Below are positions 23,755 to 33,023 of a stretch of DNA of 41,734 bases, piece after piece. The notes under the pieces are model-generated. The model had not been told where the DNA came from. It saw only the letters and a list, made by a program, of their open reading frames with translations, and searched no databases. A program made the position numbers and the translations under genes. This DNA comes from Bacteroidota bacterium. Its GTDB lineage: Bacteria > Bacteroidota > Bacteroidia > AKYH767-A > JAHEYN01. Location: the NCBI GenBank assembly GCA_023251555.1, contig JAHEYN010000022.1, positions 3,213 to 44,946 on the forward strand, given 5' to 3'. Every line of letters begins with the position of its first letter. Positions within the stretch are counted from its first letter, which is position 1.

Positions 23755-25337
23755 AAATATTTGTCACAGAAAGAATAAACAGGAAGCTGCTTTCCCGCCT
23801 CATTACAAAAAAGTTTAACGGGGTGGTTTATCTTGATGCAGACGCAGGAGCAAATGAAACTTCCTTCCCGGAGCTTACCCTCTGTCATGCAAGAAAATGT
23901 TACCAGGAGGCAGGGTGGCATGGCTACGGAATACTTGAAAAAAGAATTGAGGCGGTAAGAAGAAAAAGTCCGGAACTTATAACATATCAGGCGATTGATC
24001 TCGCTGCCGCCCTTGTGAAAGATCTCTACTGGAGGACCTCACGGGAATTTATGCTTGACTACGCATGCGGCAGGTTCTTTCCTGCGGCAACTGCCATAGT
24101 GAGGAACAAAAGTCCGCATGTAAAGGATTTAATCTATTGCCTGTATCTGCTGCTGAATGGCTACCTGAAATATATTGCAGCCCTGCTTTCAGGAAGAAGA
24201 AGGAGTGTTCGTGAAAACATTCACCGCAAATGTCTCATCCGGATTGAAGACAAGGTGACTTATGTTTTTTACCGGAACCTCCTGAAGGAACTGGGGTATG
24301 AAAACATTACTGCCTTCCAGATCAATAAGCCTCTCGAAAAAGAAACTGCAGCACTGCTCTCCGGGCACAGGATTCCCTCTGTGGATGTAAGTAGTATCCG
24401 TGCTTCCGGGTTTATAAACCCGGTCTCTGCCGCCAGGCTGATGTTCATGCTTCCGGCCACACAGGTGAAAGAAATCATAGAGGCGCGTACTTCAGTGCTT
24501 GACAGGGTGGCCCAATATGAAGCGCTTGCAAAGTGTGGTGCAAAGGTGATAATCAACAACGCTGCCGAATGTGATTCAGGGGGAATGGTAATGGGATTGA
24601 CCGGAAAGAAATACGGCATCACTACCATTAATACCATGAACGGCACAAAATCCAGAGACGCATTCAACAGCGGAACGGGCTTTGACCTCTGGTTCGTACA
24701 TGATGAAGGGTTGAAAAAAATGCTCTGTGAAACCTACAAACTTCCTCCCGAACGGATTGCAGTACACGGACACCTCTTAGAGGACGAAGCCCGGGGTCAC
24801 AGGTATGGGGGCTCTCTTGACAAATACATGGACAGGATAAAAGGCAAGAGAATTATTTCCGTATTCACTCAACCCTTAGCTGTGGAAGAGCGGAACGGGG
24901 TGCTGGGGTTTCTCAGAAAACTAACCGGGAAAGAAAACGATATCCTGGTACTTATCAGGCTGCACCCGGTGGAAAAAGAAGATCAGTTTGCAACAGAGAC
25001 TGCCGGGCTCCTGAACGGGCACATGATTATCCTCCCATACAGCAGGAGCGCCACAAATGAAAGTCTTTTCGATTTGCTGCTGCATACCCATGTCGCCATC
25101 AGCTTTGCATCAATGGTATCCTACCAGGCAAGCTGGCTCGGGGTTCCGTCCATTAACTTCGAATACCGGGAACAGTCTGTGCTGACTTATATTGACGGGA
25201 AAAAGGTGATTCATATCAACAGCACGGAAGCCCTGGAGCCTGCATTAAAGAATGCTTTTTCCGTATCCCGCGGAAAGGGAGCGGAGGAAATCAGCGTCAG
25301 CAAAAAAATTGCCGGAGAAATCCGGAAATATTTCTAA
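23751..25337 (+). CDS. Predicted capsule/glycan transferase-like protein (GT-B-like C-half)
   Basis: 528 aa. The ATG at 23751 is chosen because it overlaps the preceding stop; a TTG nine bases earlier is also in frame. The N-terminal 270 residues (FVTERINRKLLSRLI, ECDSGGMVMGL) are unfamiliar. The C-half runs RIISVFTQPL, ILVLIRLHPVEKEDQF, then HVAISFASMVSYQASWLGVP and SINFEYREQ. This is the order seen in CDP-glycerol and polysaccharide transferases, where a His-Pro loop and a Ser/Ala-rich loop bind the donor. Cytoplasmic or membrane-associated. It shares the C-half pattern with the gene before it. Donor and acceptor unknown. Confidence 0.65.
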   Translation: MKIFVTERINRKLLSRLITKKFNGVVYLDADAGANETSFPELTLCHARKCYQEAGWHGYGILEKRIEAVRRKSPELITYQAIDLAAALVKDLYWRTSREFMLDYACGRFFPAATAIVRNKSPHVKDLIYCLYLLLNGYLKYIAALLSGRRRSVRENIHRKCLIRIEDKVTYVFYRNLLKELGYENITAFQINKPLEKETAALLSGHRIPSVDVSSIRASGFINPVSAARLMFMLPATQVKEIIEARTSVLDRVAQYEALAKCGAKVIINNAAECDSGGMVMGLTGKKYGITTINTMNGTKSRDAFNSGTGFDLWFVHDEGLKKMLCETYKLPPERIAVHGHLLEDEARGHRYGGSLDKYMDRIKGKRIISVFTQPLAVEERNGVLGFLRKLTGKENDILVLIRLHPVEKEDQFATETAGLLNGHMIILPYSRSATNESLFDLLLHTHVAISFASMVSYQASWLGVPSINFEYREQSVLTYIDGKKVIHINSTEALEPALKNAFSVSRGKGAEEISVSKKIAGEIRKYF

Positions 25338-25352
25338 GTGGCTATTCAGGAT

Positions 25353-25643
25353 TTATAAAATCTTTTTCTCCAGCGTCCATGCTTCTGCCTCTCCGGCAAA
25401 CAATGGCTTAGCCCTGCTCCATGTATAGTTGAAAAATTCAGAGCTGCGATAGTTCAAAAGGTCGTCTTCAGAATCCCACAGACTGTATGTGAATAACACA
25501 TCCGGGTTGTGAATGTCGTACAGAAGCTCAAGATGTGAGCATCCTTTTGAAGCCTTTATCTTCTCATGGGTAGCCCTGTATAATCCAAGAAACTCTTCGG
25601 TTTTTCCGGGTAAGAAAGTAAGTTTAACTATTCTGACTATCAT
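25353..25643 (-). CDS. Antibiotic-biosynthesis-monooxygenase (ABM) fold small protein
   Basis: 96-aa dimeric ferredoxin-like fold. Features are IVRIVKLTFLPGKTEEFLGL at the N-terminus, GCSHLELLYDIHNPDVLFTY, and LWDSEDDLLNYRSSEFF. The family includes quinol monooxygenases and heme-degrading enzymes as well as proteins without known activity, so no reaction is assigned. The start codon overlaps the stop of the SAM hydrolase gene (ATGA at 25640-25643), so they are translationally coupled. It is convergent with the glycan gene, whose stop is only 15 bp away. Confidence 0.85.
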   Translation of the reverse strand: MIVRIVKLTFLPGKTEEFLGLYRATHEKIKASKGCSHLELLYDIHNPDVLFTYSLWDSEDDLLNYRSSEFFNYTWSRAKPLFAGEAEAWTLEKKIL

Positions 25644-26434
25644 GGAAAATCAATATTAATATTGCTGCCCTGCTTTATGCCTATAGAAGTCAGAGGTCCT
25701 TTGTTTATCGCCAGTTTAAGCATGCCCCTCCTGTTGAAAAGTGCCACCGGTTCTCCTTTTTCTACCTGTCCGTATGAAGTACTCACAGAATGGACGACTA
25801 TCCCCGCAGCAGAAATCATAATCCTGAATTTTCTTCCCTGTGCAACCTTCTCAATCAGGGCTTTTGAAATATTGGTGGTGGCATTCCCGTAGTTATCACT
25901 ATAAACAACCGTGCCTGTAATATGATCTGCCGAATAGGCGGGCGTTCCGATCTTTCTCTCCCAGAAGCCAAGATTAAGCGGGCGTTCTTTACCCAATTCT
26001 TTTATATTCCCGCCTTTAGCGAGATGACAGGCTGCCCCGATAAAAATATTCAGTACAGGAGAATCATGAGAAACACCGGTGGGAACAAAACGGGTAGCGT
26101 CAATTTCTATAATCTTATCGACTTCCATATCAAGAACAAGGGAAAAAATACCATTATCGGCACCAATAAAAAAATGACCGTCGGCCATTACGGCAAGGGG
26201 AAGAATATCATTGTCCAGATCAGGGTTTACAGCTATAAGGTGAATTGTTCCGGGAGGAAAATGAGGGTACGCATTTTTAAGAACAAAGGAAGCCTGTACA
26301 TAGTCAAAAGGGGGAACAGAATGAGTAATTTCGGCAATAACAAGAGAGTGGTCAATACCAAGGAATGCGCCTCTGGCAGCAGCTGCGTAATGATCCCTGA
26401 CACCCCAGTCGCTTGTTAATGTAATTATCGCCAT
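25640..26434 (-). CDS. SAM hydrolase (SAM hydroxide adenosyltransferase, DUF62 family)
   Basis: 264 aa, cytosolic. The family splits S-adenosylmethionine to adenosine and methionine using water; relatives use chloride or fluoride. Visible motifs are TLTSDWGVRDHY (5-16), EITHSVPPFD, FPPGTIHLIAVNPD, GHFFIGADNGIFSLV, and a C-terminal beta-barrel with VVYSDNYGNATTNIS. The usual DPGVG loop reads NPDLDND here, a variation that looks tolerated. It is divergent from phoH, with 108 bp between. TATTTTTG (26511-26504, minus strand) is a candidate -7 element, without a clear -33 partner. Confidence 0.88.
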   Translation of the reverse strand: MAIITLTSDWGVRDHYAAAARGAFLGIDHSLVIAEITHSVPPFDYVQASFVLKNAYPHFPPGTIHLIAVNPDLDNDILPLAVMADGHFFIGADNGIFSLVLDMEVDKIIEIDATRFVPTGVSHDSPVLNIFIGAACHLAKGGNIKELGKERPLNLGFWERKIGTPAYSADHITGTVVYSDNYGNATTNISKALIEKVAQGRKFRIMISAAGIVVHSVSTSYGQVEKGEPVALFNRRGMLKLAINKGPLTSIGIKQGSNINIDFP

Positions 26435-26542
26435 TCAGGATATATCCGTTAAACCTCAATTCACATCCCTGCAAATCCGCGGAATTTTGTTTATTTGCAT
26501 TGTCAAAAATACTTAAATAAAAATAATCCTTAACCTTTAGTC

Positions 26543-27499
26543 TTGAGAGAAATTATCATCCCGATTGAGAATATCAGCCCCATGGAATTTTTCGGGGTAA
26601 ACGATGTCAATCTTGAAATTATCCGCAAGCATTTCACGGAACTGAAGCTGGTTGCCCGCGGCAACGAGATTAAAGTGCTTGGGGAAGAAAAACAAATAAG
26701 CGAGCTGAAAGAAAAAATACTCCTTCTCATTGAGTATTATCACAAGAAAGGGACCCTGAGGGAAGATGAAGTAGAGGACTTACTGTCTTCTTATTCTGAA
26801 GAAAGGCAGGCCGCTGCACCGGAAAGCAAGGATGTGCTGGTATATGGCCAGAACGGCATTGTGGTAAAGGCGCGTTCCGTAAATCAGCAGCGGATGGTTG
26901 ACAGCAGTGAGAAAAATGATATTGTTTTTGCCATAGGCCCTGCAGGAACAGGAAAAACATACACTGCTGTAGCTCTGGCTGTGCGATCACTGAAGAACAG
27001 GCAGATAAGAAGAATTGTCCTTACCCGTCCTGCTGTTGAAGCCGGGGAAAACCTCGGTTTCCTCCCGGGCGACCTCAAAGAAAAAATAGATCCTTACCTC
27101 CGCCCTCTTTATGATGCCCTCTACGACATGATTCCGGGCGAGAAGGTCAGGAAATACATTGAAGACGGTATCATTGAAATAGCCCCGCTCGCATTTATGC
27201 GGGGACGAACACTTGACAATGCATTTGTGATTCTTGATGAAGCCCAGAATACAACCGAGAACCAGCTCAAGATGTTCCTGACAAGGATGGGGCCCAACGC
27301 AAAGTTCATTGTTACGGGCGACATTACCCAGATTGACCTCCCCCGGAATCAGCCTTCAGGACTGGTACAGGCTTCAAAAATATTAAGAGGGATCAAAGGT
27401 GTGGATTTTATCCGGCTCGACGGGCAGGATGTCGTAAGGCACAGGCTGGTGAGGGAAATTATAGACGCGTACGAAATAAAAAAGAAAGAGGAGTCTTAG
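26543..27499 (+). CDS. PhoH-family ATPase
   Basis: 318 aa, cytosolic RNA-associated P-loop ATPase (PhoH/PhoL type). An N-terminal KH-like stretch (about 1-70) precedes Walker A GPAGTGKT (132-139), VLTRPAVEAGENLGFLPGD, Walker B AFVILDEAQN (about 227-236), GDITQIDLP, and RHRLVREII at the end. The frame has no ATG upstream of the domain and opens with TTG at 26543; the first in-frame ATG (26582) would cut the N-terminal strand, so TTG is preferred. The rRNA maturation gene ybeY often accompanies this family but is not here. Only 10 bp separate its stop from the convergent neighbour. Confidence 0.92.
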   Translation: MREIIIPIENISPMEFFGVNDVNLEIIRKHFTELKLVARGNEIKVLGEEKQISELKEKILLLIEYYHKKGTLREDEVEDLLSSYSEERQAAAPESKDVLVYGQNGIVVKARSVNQQRMVDSSEKNDIVFAIGPAGTGKTYTAVALAVRSLKNRQIRRIVLTRPAVEAGENLGFLPGDLKEKIDPYLRPLYDALYDMIPGEKVRKYIEDGIIEIAPLAFMRGRTLDNAFVILDEAQNTTENQLKMFLTRMGPNAKFIVTGDITQIDLPRNQPSGLVQASKILRGIKGVDFIRLDGQDVVRHRLVREIIDAYEIKKKEES

Positions 27500-27509
27500 C
27501 GCCCTATAT

Positions 27510-29834
27510 TTAATTGATTACTATTTTTCCTGTAGCGATTGTTTCATCACCTGCTTTTACCACATAAAAATACAGGCCATCCTTTAGCATTTCTCTCCCG
27601 ATCACCCGCCGGCCGTCTGTAAACCTCATGCATGCTGCTTCCCTTCCCAGCATATCATAAATAAGAAGTTTCACTTCTCTGCTCAGGGGGTATCCCTGTA
27701 TAACAAGTTCTGCCGAATGGCTGAAGGGGTTGGGAGAGATCAAAGCCACGGATGCATCTCCGGACTGAAGAGCTATCACCGACGACAGGCTGGATCTGCC
27801 GTCATAAACGGTTTCCCTGAGCCTGTAATAATTAATGCCGGCAGCCGGGTGTTCATCGGTGAAGGAATAATGGGCAGAAAGGCTTGCATTTCCGGCTGCC
27901 TTCACTTGTCCCAGAGATTCAAATGAATAACCGTCAGAACTTCTTTCTACCACGAAGAAGGCTTCACTGGATTCAGCTGCAGTGTGCCATTCAAGCCTGT
28001 TGATTCTGCCGTCGTTTATTCCGGTAAAGGAGAGGATATCCAGGGGAAGGGCGGCAGATGCAATTCCGAAAACATAAGCAGAACCTGCGCTCCCCAGCGT
28101 ATTCAGCCCTGAGGCATCCTCATCTTCGAAGTAAGCCCCGGCGATAGCGTAATCACCTGATATACTCACCGAATATCCGAAAGAATCGCCAATGCCCCTG
28201 TCAGAAGCAACAATTTTCTGCTTCTGGCTCCAGGCACCTGCTCCGTCGCGTTCAAAAATATAAGCGGAGCCGCAATTGCTTACTGTATTCAATCCTGCGG
28301 GATCTTCGTCTTCGTTATTAGCCCCCACAATGGCATAATTGCCGGAGATGCTGACAGATATGCCGAAGTAATCACCGGCAGCCCTGTCGGAAGCATCCAG
28401 CTTATTCACCTGAGTCCATGTTCCACTGATGCGTTCAAACACATAGGCTGATCCGGAGTTAAGCATATTATTCAGGCCCGAAGCATCTTCGTCTTCAAGG
28501 TAAGCGCTCACAATAGCGTAGGTTCCGGAGAGATTAACGGAGGCGCCGAAGTAATCACCGGCAGCCCTGTCGGAAGCAACAATCTTCTGTGCCTGAGTCC
28601 AGGTGCCGCTGATGCGCTCAAACACATAGGCTGAGCCGGCAGAGTTCATAGTGTTCGCTCCCGCGGCATCCTCATCTTCGTAGTTGGCTCCGGCCATGGC
28701 ATAAACTCCTGAAATGCTGACAGTGTAACCAAACTGGTCGCTTGCAGCCCTGTCGGAAGGGACGATTTTTTTTACCTGTGTCCAGGTGCCGCTGATACGT
28801 TCATACAGGTATGCAGAACCTGCCATGGACATAGTGTTTGCCCCTGCCGCATCCTGGTCTTCCTGATAAGCTCCCACGATGGCATAAGTGCCTGAAATTC
28901 CCAGGGAAAATCCAAACCAGTCAAGGGTTGCCCTGTCAGACGCAACGATTTTTTTTACCTGCGTCCAGGTACCGCTGATACGTTCAAAGATATATGCGGA
29001 ACCCGCATCTGCCATGGTGTTTGCACCCGCAGCATCTTCGTCTTCAAGGTAAGCGCCCACAATGGCATAAGTTCCCGAGATGCTTACCGAACGGCCAAAG
29101 TTATCGCCCGCAGCCCTGTCGGATGCCACTATCTTCTGCACCTGTACCCAGTTTGTGCCATTATACTCATAGAGGTATGCAGCTCCGGCGTCGGCCAGGG
29201 TATTGGAACCTGAAACATCTTCATCTTCCTGATATGCACCCACAATGGCATAGGTGCCCGAGATGCTTACGGCATAACCGAAGAAATCCGAGTTAAACCT
29301 GTCGGCAGCAACTATCTTATTCATCTGGTTAAACTGGGGAGCATTTACAGTGTAGGATGCACCTCCGCTGAAGGTATTTGTTCCGCCGGAAGCATTTGGT
29401 GCAACCATAGATAAGGTATTATAAGTACCGGCAGAAGGATTGGTAACACCCTGTATGACAACAGAAAAAGTTGCGCCCTTGGCAATTGACACGGGAGCGG
29501 CGAAGGACAAGCTTGTTGCAGTCTGGGCGGTAAATGAAGCTATCGCAGTTCCGTCAAACGTACTTCCCGCAAGCACTGCAGTAGTTGCATCTGTACCGGC
29601 AGGAAATGTAATAACCACGGATACGCCGGCGGCAATACAGCTGTTCACGCACCCGCTGCCGCCTGCAGCAGCATTATCGGCATCCAGAGTGTATGCAGAC
29701 ACCTGGGCGGCAGTGCTGTTCGACAGGGTAATGGCAGTCCATACCGGAGCATAATTGGTTGCCCGTGCACTGATACTGACCATGAAGCAGCCATACAGCG
29801 GTAAAAGCAAACCGGCGTGTCTTATTTTTTTCAT
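27510..29834 (-). CDS. Large T9SS-exported protein with seven FG-GAP-like repeats
   Basis: 774 aa. Signal peptide, then a beta-rich domain (about 35-165; WTAITLSNSTAAQVSAYTLD). Residues about 171-591 are seven near-identical units of roughly 52 residues with the core FGYSVSISGTYAIVGAY, a variable Asp-rich loop EDEDASG, then GSAYVFER and W-Q-KIVASDRA, like FG-GAP/integrin-type propeller blades with a possible calcium loop. The DNA encoding them is a tandem repeat of about 156-162 bp. Residues about 690-774 are a T9SS type A sorting domain (LISPNPFSHSAELVI, LKDGLYFYVVKAG). It should be attached to or released from the cell surface. Divergent from the helical-repeat gene at 30019. Confidence 0.88.
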   Translation of the reverse strand: MKKIRHAGLLLPLYGCFMVSISARATNYAPVWTAITLSNSTAAQVSAYTLDADNAAAGGSGCVNSCIAAGVSVVITFPAGTDATTAVLAGSTFDGTAIASFTAQTATSLSFAAPVSIAKGATFSVVIQGVTNPSAGTYNTLSMVAPNASGGTNTFSGGASYTVNAPQFNQMNKIVAADRFNSDFFGYAVSISGTYAIVGAYQEDEDVSGSNTLADAGAAYLYEYNGTNWVQVQKIVASDRAAGDNFGRSVSISGTYAIVGAYLEDEDAAGANTMADAGSAYIFERISGTWTQVKKIVASDRATLDWFGFSLGISGTYAIVGAYQEDQDAAGANTMSMAGSAYLYERISGTWTQVKKIVPSDRAASDQFGYTVSISGVYAMAGANYEDEDAAGANTMNSAGSAYVFERISGTWTQAQKIVASDRAAGDYFGASVNLSGTYAIVSAYLEDEDASGLNNMLNSGSAYVFERISGTWTQVNKLDASDRAAGDYFGISVSISGNYAIVGANNEDEDPAGLNTVSNCGSAYIFERDGAGAWSQKQKIVASDRGIGDSFGYSVSISGDYAIAGAYFEDEDASGLNTLGSAGSAYVFGIASAALPLDILSFTGINDGRINRLEWHTAAESSEAFFVVERSSDGYSFESLGQVKAAGNASLSAHYSFTDEHPAAGINYYRLRETVYDGRSSLSSVIALQSGDASVALISPNPFSHSAELVIQGYPLSREVKLLIYDMLGREAACMRFTDGRRVIGREMLKDGLYFYVVKAGDETIATGKIVIN

Positions 29835-29851
29835 TCTGTTTTTTTATTTGG

Positions 29852-29872
29852 AACAGGAAGTGTGGTCCTGTT
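29852..29872. repeat. Inverted repeat in the divergent control region of module 1
   Basis: AACAGGA and TCCTGTT, 7 bp perfect, 7-base spacer. It starts 18 bp before the ATG of the FG-GAP gene, in the 184-bp gap shared with the divergent helical-repeat gene. It may be an operator or a leader hairpin. Confidence 0.4.
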
Positions 29873-30018
29873 TTCCCGTTTAATAAAAGTAAAGAAAAGG
29901 AAGGAATTCTCTTTTTACAAAACAATCTCATTTTATTATATCATACATAAAATATAAAATATGATTAATTATTACATTTATTTAAATATTTTGAACATTT
30001 TTGCACAAAATAAATATC

Positions 30019-31515
30019 ATGTCAAAGTCATCATCAAGCGATTTGTTTCACTTTATCAAATCCCTTGACAAGAAAGAAAAAAAATACTTCAGGCGCTTTG
30101 CTTCTTCCCGCCCGGGAGGAACAGAAGCAAAATATGTAAAACTCTTCGATGCCATAAAAAAACAGGATGAATACAGTGAAGAAAAAATAATCGGGAGTTT
30201 GAAAATATCCGGCAAGCCGCGGCTTGCAAATATGAAAAAGCACCTGCACAACCTTGTGCTTCATGCCATGAGAGACCTGCATGCCGGCGGTAAAATGGAA
30301 AGCCGCCTGAATGAACTCTCGGAAACAATCCCGCTGTTGTTCGAAAAAGGATTGTATTCCCAATGCATAAAAACCCTGAGAAGCGCGAGAAAACTTGCTT
30401 ATGAAAAGGAAGATTTTTCAGAACTTCTTCATTTAATTGAATGGGAAAAACGCATGGCAGAAGCCCGGGTATACGGAGGATTCTCCCGCAATATAAATGA
30501 CATAGAGAATGAAGAAAAAATGCTGTCTGAGAAATTACAAATCATGAGGAACTATCAGAATATCCGTTACTATATTCACCGGCATTATTCAGGAAACGGC
30601 TTTGCCAGGACAAAAAAAGAGCAGCAGATATATCTTGATCTTCTTAAGAAGGATGCTCTCCGTAACAGAAAGGAAAAACTGCCCTATAATGCACAGTGCG
30701 ATTATTACTTTGCCAGAGGAGTGTGTTATTTTGCGACCAGCGACTGGGAAAAATGCTACTCCAACCAGAAATCCCTGATCGCTTTCATGGAAGCTTACCC
30801 CGGGAGGCTTCAATACGAAAAAAGAAAATACCTCACTACACTCACAAATTTTTTCGCAATCCTCAGGCTGATGGGGAAATACGACGAGTGCATCCCTGTT
30901 CTTTCAAAAATAAGATCCATCCATTTTGATGACAGGGCGAATACCCTTGAACTGGACATGTACGCCAGCACAGGGGATTTTAAAAAAGGACTGCCGCTTG
31001 CAAAAAAAACAGAACACAAAATGCAGCATTCCTCCGGTACTCCTTATGAGAACACCGTTGACATCTTCAACATCACATATACTTATTTCGGGCTCGCCGA
31101 CTATAATTCTTCCCTGAAATGGATTAATAAAATTATCAACAACGAAGCGAATGCAAAAACCGACATTTATTGTTTTGCAAAAATTCTCAACCTCATTATT
31201 CACTTTGAACTCGGAAACACCGAACTCCTTGAGTATATCGTAAAGTCAACATACGGCTACCTGTACAGGAGAAAACGTCTTTACAAATTCGAGACCTGCG
31301 TGCTTGATTTTATCAGGAATAAAATTTCCCGTACAGCAAGCCGGGGGGAATTACTGAACAGTTTCAAATCCCTCAGGACAGATCTGACCCGGCTTTCCCA
31401 TGATCCATTCGAAAAACAGGCGCTCGAATATTTTGACTTCATTTCATGGCTTGACAGCAAGATAGAAAACAGGCCGTTTGCAGATATCGTCCGGGAGAAA
31501 GCCGGCAGGGTATGA
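30019..31515 (+). CDS. Helical-repeat (TPR-like) cytoplasmic protein, module 1 copy
   Basis: 498 aa, no signal peptide or membrane helix. The ATG at 30019 is preferred over an in-frame TTG at 30001, which would give a shorter, oddly positioned leader. Residues about 1-100 (HFIKSLDKKEKKYFRRFAS, MKKHLHNLVLHAMRDL) look like a compact helical, perhaps winged-helix, domain. The rest is a run of helix pairs with TPR-like rhythm (LFEKGLYSQCIKTLRSARKL, NLIIHFELGNTELLEYIVKS). It ends EYFDFISWLDSKIENRPFAD and IVREKAGRV. It is a paralogue of the 37003-38538 protein. I know the family only as uncharacterised Bacteroidota proteins. Divergent from a T9SS cargo gene. Confidence 0.8.
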   Translation: MSKSSSSDLFHFIKSLDKKEKKYFRRFASSRPGGTEAKYVKLFDAIKKQDEYSEEKIIGSLKISGKPRLANMKKHLHNLVLHAMRDLHAGGKMESRLNELSETIPLLFEKGLYSQCIKTLRSARKLAYEKEDFSELLHLIEWEKRMAEARVYGGFSRNINDIENEEKMLSEKLQIMRNYQNIRYYIHRHYSGNGFARTKKEQQIYLDLLKKDALRNRKEKLPYNAQCDYYFARGVCYFATSDWEKCYSNQKSLIAFMEAYPGRLQYEKRKYLTTLTNFFAILRLMGKYDECIPVLSKIRSIHFDDRANTLELDMYASTGDFKKGLPLAKKTEHKMQHSSGTPYENTVDIFNITYTYFGLADYNSSLKWINKIINNEANAKTDIYCFAKILNLIIHFELGNTELLEYIVKSTYGYLYRRKRLYKFETCVLDFIRNKISRTASRGELLNSFKSLRTDLTRLSHDPFEKQALEYFDFISWLDSKIENRPFADIVREKAGRV

Positions 31516-31638
31516 GATCTTACATTTTACTCCACAAAAAGGCACACAGGATCCCATGCCATACAGAACCCTTCACTTCGAATCAAAGAACCAAATAATT
31601 CCCATCTTTGCGGGAGTATTCTATGCAGGAAAGAGGCC

Positions 31639-32877
31639 ATGAAAAAGAAAAAAATATTCAATGATCCCATCTACGGATTTATTGAGCTGCCGTATGATCT
31701 TCTCTCTTCTCTTGTTGAACACCCCTATTTCCAGAGGCTCAGGAGAATACGCCAGCTCGGGATTACCCACCTTGTGTATCCCGGTGCCCTGCATACCCGT
31801 TTCCACCATGCCATGGGTGCAATGCACCTGATGGGGCAGGCTGTTGAAGTACTCAGGTCAAAAGGCTGCGAAATCACCGGCGAAGAAGCGGAAGCCGTGA
31901 CTATAGCCATCCTGCTTCATGACATCGGCCACGGCCCCTTCTCCCACGCCCTTGAAAACAGCATTGCAGAGGGCATTTCCCACGAAGACATCTCCGCGCT
32001 CATGATGGACAGACTCAACGATGAATTCGGGGGCAGACTCACGCTTGCTATAAAAATATTCAGGAATGAATACCATAAACATTTTTTACACCAGCTTGTT
32101 TCAAGCCAGCTTGATATGGACCGTCTTGATTACCTCAACAGGGATAGTTTTTATTCGGGCGTTTCCGAAGGTATTATCAGCTCCGACCGCATCATTAAAA
32201 TGCTCGATGTTGTAAACGACAGCCTTGTGATTGAGGCAAAAGGGATCTACTCTGTCGAGAAGTTTATTGTTGCCCGCCGCCTCATGTACTGGCAGGTATA
32301 CCTCCATAAAACAGCCGTCTCGGCAGAGCATCTCCTGGTAAATATTCTCCGGCGCGCAAAAAAACTGGCAGACCAGGGAGAGGATTTATTCGCAACCCCG
32401 GCACTGACAGAGTTTCTCCGTCATCATTACACGAAAAAAGACTTTGTGAAATCGCCCTCCCTGCTCGACCTGTTTTCCGAGCTGGACGATGATGATATTT
32501 TTACCTCAATCAAGGTGTGGATACGGCACAGGGACAGAGTTCTTTCTTTGCTCTGCGAACGCATGGCCAGGCGGAAACTGCTGAAAATAGAAATCAGGAA
32601 CAGGCCTTTTGAAAAAGAGACAACGGATTACTTTACCGGGAATGCTTGCTCCCTGCTCGGCATCGGGAAAGAAGATGTTTCCTATTTTGTTTTCACCGGT
32701 AAGCTTGAGAACAATGCATATAACTCTGCCAGCGATAAAATCAACATCTTATATAAAGACGGAGCAGTGCTTGATATTGCCCAGGCTTCGGATACCCTTA
32801 ACATCTCCGTGCTTTCCCGCCCGGTGGTAAAGCATTTTCTCTGCTATCCCAAGGAGCTGGAAAAAATCGTACGATAA
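31639..32877 (+). CDS. HD-domain phosphohydrolase
   Basis: 412 aa, cytosolic. The metal-binding HD motif is present: His57 in TRFHHAMG, His94-Asp95 in ILLHDIGHGPFSH, and a later Asp in LDMDRLDYLNRD. RRIRQLG near 35-41 and the overall length match the dGTPase-like SAMHD1/YdhJ branch that hydrolyses nucleotides; the exact substrate is not certain. The C-terminal 150 residues are family-typical helices. A 123-bp gap separates it from the helical-repeat gene. The SRP RNA gene follows 22 bp after its stop. Confidence 0.88.
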   Translation: MKKKKIFNDPIYGFIELPYDLLSSLVEHPYFQRLRRIRQLGITHLVYPGALHTRFHHAMGAMHLMGQAVEVLRSKGCEITGEEAEAVTIAILLHDIGHGPFSHALENSIAEGISHEDISALMMDRLNDEFGGRLTLAIKIFRNEYHKHFLHQLVSSQLDMDRLDYLNRDSFYSGVSEGIISSDRIIKMLDVVNDSLVIEAKGIYSVEKFIVARRLMYWQVYLHKTAVSAEHLLVNILRRAKKLADQGEDLFATPALTEFLRHHYTKKDFVKSPSLLDLFSELDDDDIFTSIKVWIRHRDRVLSLLCERMARRKLLKIEIRNRPFEKETTDYFTGNACSLLGIGKEDVSYFVFTGKLENNAYNSASDKINILYKDGAVLDIAQASDTLNISVLSRPVVKHFLCYPKELEKIVR

Positions 32878-32889
32878 ATTTCCTTTAAC

Positions 32890-32897
32890 TACCTTTG
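32890..32897 (+). promoter_or_regulatory. Candidate -7 element of the SRP RNA promoter
   Basis: TACCTTTG matches TAnnTTTG, just before the GGGGG that opens the RNA at 32900. I see no convincing TTTG at the -33 position. Confidence 0.5.
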
Positions 32898-32899
32898 CA

Positions 32900-32998
32900 G
32901 GGGGTAAGTCTTATACGACCAGCTCCTGCTGAATCCCCCAGGTCCGGAAGGGAGCAAGGGTAAGCGGTTGAGCGGTGCGATATAAGTAGCTTACCCCT
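32900..32998 (+). ncRNA. ffs: Bacterial small signal recognition particle RNA (4.5S type)
   Basis: About 99 nt. The diagnostic apical domain CAGGTCCGGAAGGGAGCAAG (symmetric and asymmetric internal loops, GGAA tetraloop) is present at 32939-32958. The ends pair: GGGGTAAG at 32901 with CTTACCCC near 32990-32997. The RNA binds Ffh to direct membrane proteins to the translocon. The 3' end is estimated from pairing; CTTCTTTT follows. The Alu domain is absent, as expected for small SRP RNAs. Confidence 0.93.
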
Positions 32999-33023
32999 TC
33001 TTTTATGATACCCATAAAGAAAT

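Noticed and set aside
28060-29320. Regularly spaced repeats resembling a CRISPR array
   Set aside because: The units are about 160 bp, in frame, and encode conserved protein blades; there are no unique spacers and no cas genes.
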